Below are positions 24,701-36,284 of a stretch of 64,000 bases of DNA, one piece after another. A model generated the notes under the pieces. That model was given only the letters and a program-made list of their open reading frames with translations. It made no database searches and was not told the origin of the DNA. A program made the translations under genes and the position numbers. How positions within the stretch are numbered: the stretch's first letter is position 1; each line of letters starts with the position of its first letter. The DNA comes from Trichaptum fuscoviolaceum (lineage: Eukaryota > Basidiomycota > Agaricomycetes > Hymenochaetales > Trichaptaceae), in NCBI GenBank assembly GCA_910574455.1, contig CAJSYZ010000005.1, positions 1,302,001-1,366,000 on the forward strand. Direction: 5' to 3'.

Positions 24701-25607
24701 TCCCGGTCGTACAGTCGAGAACTCGACGCAAGTGAATGCATCGTTAGGATAGGATATTGCACCATCGGCAGCGGCATCTTTGAGCGTAAAGGTCAATAGA
24801 GGGAGTACAAATCTCCTGGAGTCCCAGATGCAAACTGTACCATCTCCATACGTTGCGAAACGATGCGGATTATACGGATCCGTGACGATGCCGTACACTT
24901 TAGCGGAGGCTTGAGCAACGTGTACACTGCTTTTCCGAAGATCGAACATGCGTAGCCAAAGATTTGATACACCGGCTACTATAGCATCTGGAGACGAAGG
25001 TAAGAATGAAACGGAAGTGACGATCTCAGCTGCTGCATATCCATGGTAATTGGAGCGGTCGGGTTTGATTGTCAATGTAGAGTCATGTGGAGTGCTGTGC
25101 AGTTTGTTGTTGGTCTTCATGGAAGCTGAAGCCACGCCTATGTCCCACACAACAAGACTTGGTTCACCACGAACTTTGTCAAATCCTGTGGCCAGGAGAT
25201 TTGGTCTTACGGGGCTGAATGCGAGAGCATTGCAGCTTCTTGAACTTCGGATCGGCAAAGACACAGCTGGGTTTCCCAATAGAACGTTATCCTTGGCATA
25301 ACGATTAGAATCCAGGAGCCACAGGTCAACTTTCCCTGTAGAAGATCCAACTGCAACCAGGTCGTCGAGGGCAGGATCGGGAGACCAAGCAAAGCACTAT
25401 GGGCTCCCATGAGACAGTTTAAAATTAACAGGATACATTTGGAATACATACTTTCATGAGCTGCAGGTCAGCTAAGGAGGTGACCAGCCTGAACTCTGGT
25501 ACGTCTGGTGCCCACTCAAACAGCCGAATTTGTGAACCCCCACCTACCACAAACTTGTTCTCCTTACGGGGATGCCAAACGACCCTTTTCTCCACTCTTG
25601 TAGACAT
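21726..25607 (-). CDS. SEA4: GATOR2/SEA complex subunit MIOS/Sea4
   Basis: Subunit of the SEACAT/GATOR2 complex, which relays amino-acid sufficiency to TORC1 at the vacuole. The N-terminal WD40 propeller includes KRVVWHPRKENKFVVGGGSQ, MKCFAWSPDPALDDLVAVG, CNALAFSPVRPNLLATGFDK, YGIVTDPYNPHRFATYGDG and VCIWDSRRF. It is followed by VEFSTVRPGTLATLTRETN. A long Ser/Arg/Pro-rich insert (about 23700-24250) precedes an alpha-solenoid. The C-terminus is a zinc-binding RING-like module (CNFCNKIVNSP.., FCQTCRHGGHASHIIEWF, CPVADCDCYC). This WD40-solenoid-zinc order is diagnostic of Mio/Sea4. Start 25607 (MSTRVEKRVVWHP) fits homologue length; an in-frame ATG 20 codons upstream (25667) is possible. Several short introns are present. 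Confidence 0.9.
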
Positions 25608-26143
25608 CGCAAGCAATACTCGGTGAGGCGACAGAACACTATTAGCTGAGGAGTACGACGATGGCAAAATAATTTGACCTTGGCTCAGAATAACACACGG
25701 CGGTGGAACTATGAAGGATGTTGATCGTGATGTCTTGACAAATTAGTAGTTCATGCTAGAGAACGGAGGATTGACAAAACATCGGAGGTCTTGTACATGA
25801 GAGGCAGTGCCAACAAGCGGGGCCGACGCGTCCAAAAGCTCACCAACAGCGCGACTGGAGTATTGTAACGAATTGCGACTCCCGAGTTCAATCAACTGGA
25901 AGCCATTGTGGAGCAATACTGAGGCATCGCGGATGATATGCAAGGAATACTGGCTACATTCGCGAAGGCTTATAATTACAAACCCTTCCGGGCAATACAA
26001 ATAGTTGGATAGGTATAATGGTTTGTTCGAATAAACGAGTGTACATGCTTTCTGGTTCATCACAGAGAAGGCTGTTAACCATTGCAAGTCAGGAAACAAT
26101 GCAATACACGCATACCCTTAACGATCACTGGTGGGCCCGATGC
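25608..26143. other. Intergenic between SEA4 and DAD4
   Basis: Promoter and leader of SEA4 and the 3' flank of DAD4, both on the minus strand. A 118-codon open frame on the minus strand (25743-26099) has no motif I can recognise and is not called as a gene. It could be leader, a small unknown protein or chance. Confidence 0.4.
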
Positions 26144-26482
26144 TCAGGATTCATCAGTGGTAGCCTGTTGAGCGCGTGTCATCTCAAGATTGTATTGGAC
26201 GTTCTTGCGGTATTTCGTTGCAAGACTCGCTGCCGTACAGACATCTCTGTCCGCTCGGATAATCTCCTTCAGAGAGAGTAAGTGTAAGGAGCAACCGACA
26301 GGATTTCCAACAACTAGTATGCTGACCTCCAAGCACTTATTGAGTTCTTCAATGACTTCTACACACTTGCCCTAGGTAGAAAGGTCAGATGAGTGTGCCA
26401 TTCATCTGCAAGGTTGACTCACTACGTTTTTTCCAACTCTTTCTAGTAAAACAGCTTGCCTTTCAGCGTGAGGATTCTCCAT
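26144..26482 (-). CDS. DAD4: DASH complex subunit Dad4
   Basis: Small kinetochore protein of the DASH/Dam1 ring, which couples chromosomes to spindle microtubules in fungi. Three exons (26482-26423, 26371-26327, 26266-26144) give 75 residues, close to the 72 of the yeast protein. The N-terminus MENPHAERQ is almost the same as the hallmark MENPHE.Q of Dad4. The C-terminal KYRKNVQYNLEMT matches the conserved region ending in 'S.VQFNLE'. In between lies a heptad-like helical segment (VEVIEELNKCLEEIIRADRD). It is divergent from USE1, with 173 bp between start codons, so the two share a promoter region. The gene is easily missed because of its size and the 45-nt middle exon. Confidence 0.9.
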
Positions 26483-26546
26483 CGCGCCCTAAAGAATTAC
26501 TTGGTCGCGTCGCGACGCGTAGAGTTCAAGTTCTCGTCTTTCTGGC

Positions 26547-26582
26547 AACTTGAAGTTCCCACGACAGCTTCAACTTGAAGTC
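26547..26582. promoter_or_regulatory. Paired palindromic elements in DAD4/USE1 divergent promoter
   Basis: AACTTGAAGTT at 26547-26557 and GCTTCAACTTGAAGTC at 26567-26582. The second is identical over 16 nt to 54437-54452 in the SMD3/IES2 promoter. See the findings for other copies. Confidence 0.5.
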
Positions 26583-26655
26583 AGCACGTTTTGTTCCATT
26601 TTGACACGTTCACCACGTCCGCAACAGAGGATCACTTCTCCCTACAAAAACCACA

Positions 26656-27801
26656 ATGTCGGCCTTCACCCGTGAACAAATTCGGCACAAAGTTATCAAC
26701 TTGTCCAAGACGCTAAAGGTACTCGAGCGTTCAGTCGACGAGGAGGACTGGACAAAGTACGCAAGCACGGGTGACCGTACGAAGAAGTGGCTGAAGGCGC
26801 AGTCTGTGCTTGCAGTATGTTTTCTTCCAGTTGTGTTCTGGGAAGCTTATATTCACTGACATTCTTTTCCTGTAGGGAGTGAAGCAATGCCGTTCCTTGC
26901 TACTTGAGGTAGCACCGAGTGACTTCGATTTGGGACTTGGTGACCGGCGATCGTGAGCACTGCCTTTAATACTTGAATGAGTGGCTCCGAACATACTACC
27001 CAGGATATCGGGTGAACAATTTCATGAGGATGCCAAAGACGTACTAGATAGACTTGAGAGATCCATGATTGTGGCGAATCAGGTACGCGTATGAGAGACT
27101 TCAGCCCTTCAAGAGGTTAAACTAACCTCATATACGTTTAGGAATTGAAACCCCGAGCTAAACGTTTGAATCCAATCCTTCCTAGCATACCACTTCCTGA
27201 GCTACCAAAAAGGGCAGCGAAGTATGGGGAAAGTGATCTAGCTGAGCATGCTCAAGGAGTGGACACTACGCTCATCCCGGTAGATGAGTCTGAACTGAAA
27301 GACCAATCCATCATCCTACCTACAGAGAAACTTCTCGATACATCTCTACCCGATACACCAATCATCGACATCTCACTTCAATCATTCAGCAACCCAGCGA
27401 AGACACTCATTCCACCTTCCCTACCTTCCGCGTCAGAGCTTACTACACCTCGAATAGCAACGTCTTCTAGTAACAGCACTGACGGTGGGACCGGTGGGAT
27501 GCCGGGCTTCCTCAAAACTTCTACCGCCGTGCAAGACGATTTAGCAGATCAGCTTGCTCAAATGGCTCGACAACTGAAGCTAAATGCACAGCACTTCTCC
27601 GAGGCGCTCGCGAAGGACAAAGGTGTTTTAGAGGGAACGGAGGAAAAGCTGGACCGAAACTACGACGTGCTCACGAAAGAGAGGGTTCGATTACGAGACC
27701 ATCGGGGCAAAAGCAGAGGAACAACCTGGCTTGTCCTTCTTAGCATCCTCGTTGTCTTCATTGGTTTCTTCTTGACGTTCTTCGTCATTCGCGTAACTTG
27801 A
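26656..27801 (+). CDS. USE1: ER Q-SNARE Use1
   Basis: SNARE of the ER membrane required for fusion of COPI vesicles returning from the Golgi. Four exons (26656-26814, 26876-26952, 27004-27082, 27142-27801) give 324 residues. The N-terminal helical region (MSAFTREQIRHKVINLSKTL) is followed by a low-complexity linker rich in Pro/Ser/Thr. The C-terminal SNARE helix reads DQLAQMARQLKLNAQHFSEA, then DKGVLEGTEEKLDRNYDVL and the short KSRGTTW juxtamembrane block. The final transmembrane anchor is LVLLSILVVFIGFFLTFFVI. The SNARE helix plus KSRGTTW and a C-terminal anchor are typical of Use1. It acts with Sec20, Ufe1 and Sec22. It shares its upstream region with DAD4, which contains two copies of the CTTCAACTTGAAG element. 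Confidence 0.9.
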
Positions 27802-28372
27802 TTTATTATTTCACCATCTCATCGCTGTATCTGTTATTATGACCTACCTACGCTATCGCGAGTCAAGAAAAGCTGTCATCTAGATAGAAGCAAATCGAAG
27901 ATGATTTACATGCCAGTCGCAGCTACCAGATCTTATGCATGTGTATCAAAAGCACAAAAGTGTCCAAACAAATTTAAGGAAACAGAAAAACCTAGGGTAG
28001 ATAATAATGCACTGAAAAATCCAAAGTTCGTTACACTCAACAGTCCCATCTCATTCAGGGGCATTGAGGGTAGAAAGAGCGGCGGGACACAGTGTGTCGG
28101 TCCAGAGAAGGTATGGTGGTGGGAATAGTGGGAATGAGGATGAATCTGCACGAGGAATGCGGCTGGATAAATGTGTGGTGGTCGACGCGTGATAATACAA
28201 GTCGTCAGTTAGACGGTGCGACAGCAATTAGATTTGTAAACTTGTCGACGAAGGTATACGTTGGACGTTCGGGGTCGTAGAAGGTATCTATTTATTGCGA
28301 TGATGTAGCGAGAAAAATCGAGTGTCAGATCGACCAGAGATAGACATTTGGTGATGAGTGCAATTACTGCAG
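27802..28372. other. Intergenic between convergent genes
   Basis: 3' flanks of USE1 (+) and the glycosyltransferase (-). Short open frames only; nothing recognised. Confidence 0.5.
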
Positions 28373-30208
28373 CTATTGCGCGAAGCCTACGCCTGGCATT
28401 TCCTGCTGTCTTGAATACACTGGCGTGGGCTGATATGGAGCTCGTGATGGGGGAACGTCATTATCAGCCTGGAGCTTTTCGTTCGAAGGATTGTTGCCCG
28501 TTGCGGCAGCCGCAGTAGCAGCCGCGGGGTCACCGATACCCGCACGAGTTCCCCAACCAGTCTGTATCATTTTAGTTAGCAAGAACTTTCGCATAAGCTA
28601 GACAGAATCCTCACCTCGTGAAGAGTTAACAAAGCGTAAACTTTCATAATGGCGAAGTAATAACCAAACAGAATGAAGGCCGGCACGTATATAATGTGAC
28701 TGGGCGTATACCACAAGTGGGGTAGCAATTTAGCCGTACGAGTCGCCGTTAGCCAGACAATATAAGAAAGGATAATGTTCCTGTAAACGAGTTAAAAACA
28801 GGCAAGGCATATTTTTCCGTAAAAAAATACATACCACCAAGGTAGATGATAGCCACCATCCTCAACCGGCTTAGTACTCTTGGCAACCAAAGTTGCTACG
28901 AGTATCGGCCCAACCAATAGCGTGAAAGGATTGAAGAGCTTGTCGACCTAAGAAGTTGCGCCCTCAGTAGAGTAAGACTTGATTGATGCAATCATAAACT
29001 CACCATAGTATACGCGACGTAGGGGTGTGCCGTCCAGATGTGTCGCTCCATGAATAATGAACGCAAATCACTACGCCATGTATTACGCGTCCATCGCAGA
29101 ACCTGCTTCAGGAAGCGCCAATTTGGCTTCATCGTACTCAGGATTTCCGCCTCCTTGCAACATTGAATGTAAGTCGTCCAACCGTGGCTGACCATCCACC
29201 TTGTCAAGAATTTGTCGTCTCCCGAGTTAAGCTGGTACTTGTTTAGCCAATAATCATGGGTGAAGCCGTGCAAGAATTCCGGATCCTTCAAGATTATCGT
29301 TCTGTACGCAGCAGTGCGGCCTGAAAGACAACAGACACCACCATCAATGTGGGTCGAGGAAGAGATCTCGATGTTGCGGATTGTCAAACGGAAGGCAGCG
29401 AGGACTTCCCAGACCGTCATTCTCGCACCGCAAGCCTGCACTCTCTGAGATGTTCCAACCCCTCCGACCTTTTGATCTTCGAAGCAAGCAAGGACATAGG
29501 GGAGAAGCGTGGGCGGCCAGATGGCGTCATCATCGGCAAACACGATAATATCGGTAGTCGTATTCTTGATTCCATGGGACATCTGCAAGCGTTTGTTTGC
29601 ATATGGCACAGTAAGAACGCGTATACGTTCAGGATCGACGGAGTTTGCTAATTCCTGCAGGGGCCCCTTCATTTTTTCCTCGGTGATGATGATGATCTCC
29701 TTCGGCTTCCCAACCAGCCATGAGTGTGCAGCCTCCTTAAATTCCTCTCCCGCATCGATAGTCGGCACAATGATCGTCACATCCTCTGATGCAACATATG
29801 TCGGGTTTTCAGGAAGGGGTACGGGCTTGTATGCAAGCGATGCACTTATTCGAATTAGGTACCAAAGGTAGCGGTAGAAGCTATTTGAAAGGTAATGCGT
29901 TAGTTCGATGTGTCAGATTGAACAAATAGAACGGAAGCAACGGCAGATAGAAAATGTGACATTGCTTGGCATTTCGCTTCACGTCAGCCTTAGCGAATGT
30001 GCGCCAGTGTCTCTATCCCCGCTGAGCTGAATGAACTGACGCCCTCCCCCGACGTCGCAGACAGTGTGAGGAGCTCAACGTACCCGATAACCCCAAAAGG
30101 GATAACTATAGGTAGAGAAAAACGAGAGTCAGCTACGGTGTAAGGTGCCTGATGGAAAAGGAAAAGATACTAACAGACGGCGAACTTGTCAGATGTTAGG
30201 TACAACAT
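28373..30208 (-). CDS. Cps1-type family 2 glycosyltransferase (polysaccharide synthase)
   Basis: Membrane-embedded processive GT2 enzyme related to Cryptococcus Cps1 and hyaluronan/cellulose-synthase-like enzymes. It probably extends a surface or wall polysaccharide from a UDP-sugar. The start at 30208 lies in a 34-nt first exon (MLYLTSDKFAV), spliced to IPFGVIG and FYRYLWYLIRISASLAYKPV. The catalytic core has VTIIVPTIDAGEEF, the nucleotide/metal site VFADDDAIWPP, the acceptor motif GDDKFLTRW and the product-channel motif QVLRW. C-terminal hydrophobic segments (PFTLLVGPILVATLV, NIILSYIVWLTATR and HIIYVPAFILFGYYFAI) are followed by a Pro/Gln/Asn-rich cytosolic tail ending VGFAQ. All catalytic signatures are intact. 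The sugar specificity cannot be read from the sequence. Confidence 0.88.
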
Positions 30209-30680
30209 CTGACCAAGACCTCCCGGTTGTCGTCAGTGCTTGGATAAAGATGAAAGAAAGGAAGAAAGAGTGACGGGTGTCGACGCAGGCGACGATGCAA
30301 AGGCGAGGGAGGAGGTGGTGGTAATAGAAGAGGGGATACACGGACAAGGCGACGGGCTGGCGGGGTAAATCGAATTTCGCACACTGGCAGGGCTGGCTGT
30401 CACTGACAGCCTTAGTGGCAGGCGGAGTTTAGAGAATTTCCAAATGCGGTTCCCAAGGAAAATAGAACGCCGCCGCAGCATTCCTATAAAAAGGCATCGA
30501 GCGTCTCTGAATGATCGGCAAGCATCGAATAGTACGTCGTATTCGGTAGGCTACACTCTACGTTTCATCAATCAAGTACCAGGCAGGTATCTATTCTACT
30601 AGAAATACGAAGTATAACTTTGTTGGCGTTCACGAGCCACTGAAAAGAACAACGAAGGACAAGTCTGCTATATGACAAAT
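30209..30680. other. Intergenic: glycosyltransferase promoter
   Basis: Promoter of the minus-strand glycosyltransferase and 3' flank of KRS1. The segment at 30246-30335 is purine-rich on the plus strand (pyrimidine-rich on the transcribed strand), as seen in many fungal promoters. No gene was recognised. Confidence 0.45.
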
Positions 30681-33001
<2,321 letters not shown>

Positions 33002-33309
33002 TGCACGACGAAGATAGGGTTGTATGCAAGAGGGTTTGGTGAGGTGCAGGCGTGTGTGGTGGCTTCTAAGAGTAATTCGAAGCAGAGCCTGCATGCAAAT
33101 GACTCGCCCTCAGGATGCAACTTTTTTCGGACAAGTCCCTGCACTTCCCAATTGAACTTGAATCAGTGCACCGTGCCAGACTGCCAGTGGCCCATTTCGC
33201 TTTCCCACGCATCTGCAGTGCTATAAACCTACTTCACTTCCGCGCGACCCTTCACCTCCGAACCACACCTATCTCGCCGTCGTCCACAACGCACACGACA
33301 CTCTCTGAT
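33002..33309. promoter_or_regulatory. Divergent promoter KRS1 / RBR ligase
   Basis: 308 bp between start codons. It contains TTGAACTTGAATC (33152-33164) and ACTGCCAGTGGC (33180-33191). The latter 12-mer recurs exactly at 56077-56088 upstream of COG2. The left part also codes the optional N-terminal extension of KRS1 (33094-33002). Confidence 0.5.
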
Positions 33310-35379
33310 ATGTCCTCTGACTACGACTACAGCGATGAAGATGACTACAACTATGACGACGTTGACATGGACGAAGAGGGGAACGGTGAGCATTCCTATC
33401 ATATGTGCTAGCCTCAATGGCGTGTTCACCGTGATGTAGACACAGACTCAGCTATCTCAGAAGACGAGATGGAGATGGACCCTATAGCGGTAGTGCGCGC
33501 ATCGGCATCAAAAGCGAAGGTCTCCGAGGTAGAAAGCTCGTCCATGCCTCAGGACATTGTCGAAGTCAGCATTAGCAAAGACATCGAGCATATCAGCAGT
33601 ATCTTTGGCGTTCCAGTAAGTCCCCACATAATCCTACGCGTCGTTAATGCAGTTCTCATGCAATACAACCTATAGCAAGATGTAGCATCACTGCTCTTAC
33701 GACACATGAACTGGAATAAGGAGCGGCTGATTGAGAAGTACATGGATAACCCTAACGTGCTGAATGTGAAATCAGGCGTTTCACTCGCGCCACCACCTCC
33801 AATTGCATCCTCCTCCTCAGGACGCATCTCGAACTCCCGTAACCGGCACCCCTCGTCTACGACAACCAAACGTACCACCCGCCGTTCTGTCGCTGCTGAG
33901 TCAGCTGGGAGGCCAAAGGCCTCTGTCACACCCGAGCCTGAGCCATTTGTGTGCCAGATTTGCTTCGATGAGTCGCAAACAGAGAGTTTGTCCCTCTCTT
34001 GTGGCCACAGATTCTGCAAAGATTGCTGGTCTGCATTTCTGACGAGCAAGATTCGAGAGGAGGGCGAGGCTTCAATTGGGTGTATGGCGCCAGATTGCAC
34101 ACTGATTGCACCAGACAGTTTCATCCGGGATGCTCTTGCTGGAGATACCGTGACCCTCAAGCGACATCGCGAACTTATTGTCCGCCACTATGTCAGCTGC
34201 AATCCGAACCTCAAATTTTGCCCTTACCCAAGTTGTACATTCACCGTTTCTTGCCCAGCAGCAGCAAGCAAAGCAGCTCTAGCAACTATTGTCCCTACTG
34301 TGCACTGCGGCGCCTCCGACAAGCATGTATTTTGCTTTGGCTGTTCGATAGACAGCGACCATAGACCTGTTGTCTGCAGTGTCGCGAAATTATGGCTGAA
34401 GAAGTGTCAAGACGATAGTGAGACCGCTAACTGGATCAAGAGTAACACGAAGGAGTGCAGCAAGTGCCAAAGCACAATTGAGAAGAATGGAGGGTGCAAG
34501 TGAGTGCGCATTTACTCATGCGTTTTTGGCGTTCTGATCAGCTTTTAGCCATATGACCTGCAAGAAGTGCAAATATGAGTTTTGCTGGGTGTGCATGGGT
34601 ATGTAACCAATCCTTTTTATGCTCTGTTGATAGAAGCTGAACGTAATTCAGGTCCGTGGTCGGAACATGGTACATCATGGTACACTTGCAATCGATTCGA
34701 TGAAACTGCAGGAGTCGAGGCTCGGGATGCGCAATCACGTAGCCGTGCATCATTAGAGAGATACCTTCACGTGAGTCATGGTATGGATTGATCCGTTGCT
34801 GCACTATTCTTATATATGAAACTAGTACTACAACCGTTGGGCGAATCACGAACAGTCAGCGAAACTTTCTGTTGATCTCTATGCGAAGACGGAAAAGAAG
34901 ATGGAGGAGATGCAAATCACTTCGAACCTCACTTGGATTGAAGTGCAGTTTGCGAAAAAAGCTGTTGATGAAGTTTTCAAATGTCGAATGACGCTGAAGT
35001 GGACGTATGCCATGGCTTATTATCTTGAGAAAAGTAACCAAAAGGAACTTTTTGAGGATAATCAGAGGTATGCTTGCTCCCGTCCGCATAACAAACATTG
35101 TAGGGCTTATTATATCACTCTCCAGGGATCTCGAGAAGGCTGTCGAAGATCTTTCTGAGCTGCTTGAGCAACCTATCGAAGCTGACGATATTCCCCTCTT
35201 ACGGCAGAAGATGACTGATAAGACGGTATGTGCTGAAGGTAAACATCCACTGTCTAACTAACACAATATAGGTCTATGTTCACAAACGCAATGAAATCCT
35301 GCTAGAAGATACTGCTCAAGGCTTTTTAGATGGAAGATGGAGGTGGAACGTCACAGTTGATGGATTTGATATGGATTAA
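33310..35379 (+). CDS. Ariadne-type RBR E3 ubiquitin ligase
   Basis: RING-between-RING ligase of the Ariadne (ARIH1) group, which transfers ubiquitin through a thioester on RING2. The start at 33310 gives an acidic N-terminus ([20 protein letters not shown]), then a UBA-like segment ([20 protein letters not shown]) and a Ser/Thr-rich linker. RING1 is [20 protein letters not shown] plus FCKDCW. The IBR includes [12 protein letters not shown] and HVFCFGC. RING2 is [19 protein letters not shown] followed by [12 protein letters not shown]; the Cys of GGCNHM is the expected catalytic residue. The conserved Ariadne domain follows: [48 protein letters not shown] and [14 protein letters not shown]. 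It ends at 35379. All zinc ligands I could check are present. Several short introns fall mainly in the 3' half. Confidence 0.93.
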
Positions 35380-36284
35380 AGGACATTTTGCATTGGTTTG
35401 GATTTATTGTTTGTATTCTGCTGTGCATATTTACACTGTTATAGTACAGATTGTCGTGTAAAACTTTAGTATAATCATAGGAAAGTAAAACCTCGACCAC
35501 TTTCTGCCAATCAACCCGAGCTTGAAGAGGGACCCCGGCTATCCTAACAGATGCCTCCGCACCGTTCGGATAAATTCTTCGAACAGTCAGACCCCTAATA
35601 CTAAGTAGCAGGCCTATTCATTTCCGGATAAGATGAGTTAAATTTTGAAAAAGACTAAGTAAACCGTCTAGTATTTGATAAATTGTCCCAAAAAATGGGT
35701 GAAGGCCTGCCACATATCCGGGAAACATTGGAACTATTTTTTTGAAAGTCCCGTAACGGTCTTGAAGTTTTATATGTTTAACCGGCCTAGAGTATAAGCG
35801 GAAGCCTGAGGCTCCGGCATTCAAGTTGCCGGCAAAGAAACTTGTCTAATTGCCGAAAGCTCTTACCGGATATGGATATTAAACCCCGGTACAGACTCCG
35901 GATAAAACTTGGATGACCCCTGCTGAAGGCCTGCTTTCCAGTCCGGCTGTAACCTCCAGATTTGAGAGAAATTGTCCGGATAAGACCCATCCATTCTCCG
36001 GGAGGCTATTGGGATTGCCGGGGGTCCTGCTTCAAGTTGAAGCCACGGCAAACAAAGAGAACAACATCCCCGTCACTGCAAACCTGCCAGTGCTTGCGGA
36101 AGCATCTTGAATATCTCTTGATTCTCTTCTCTGTTTTTTGCATTAATAAACGTCTATTGCACTACACGATGACAATCTGTCGTTTTGCCCCTTCGTATTT
36201 GATTGTATAACACTTGAATTACCGGACATCCTAACGGGTAAGTAAATGACGTATGAATAGGGGATAGAAACTCACTGAAATGTT
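35380..36284. other. Intergenic between convergent genes, CCGG-rich
   Basis: 3' flanks of the RBR ligase (+) and ADE6 (-). No gene was recognised. The central part is an unusual CCGG-rich, repeat-like sequence, listed separately. Confidence 0.5.
35535..36045. repeat. Degenerate repeat region with recurring TCCGGATAA / CCGG motifs
   Basis: CCGG or the core CCGGATA occurs about a dozen times in roughly 700 bp (for example 35624, 35863, 35900 and 35975). The 11-mer TGAAGGCCTGC appears at 35700-35710 and 35924-35934. AAATTGTCC appears near 35680 and 35970. A 15-nt palindrome GCTTCAAGTTGAAGC lies at 36029-36043. The copies are not in a regular period, so this is a scrambled or old repeat rather than a clean tandem array. 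It does not match any transposon I recognise. Confidence 0.4.

Noticed and set aside
25743..26099. 118-codon minus-strand ORF between SEA4 and DAD4
   Set aside because: No recognisable domain or splice partner. It lies where the SEA4 leader and DAD4 3' end are expected.
35618..35990. Two overlapping minus-strand frames in the CCGG-rich spacer
   Set aside because: They result from the repeated motif giving open frames. There is no known protein similarity and no promoter context.
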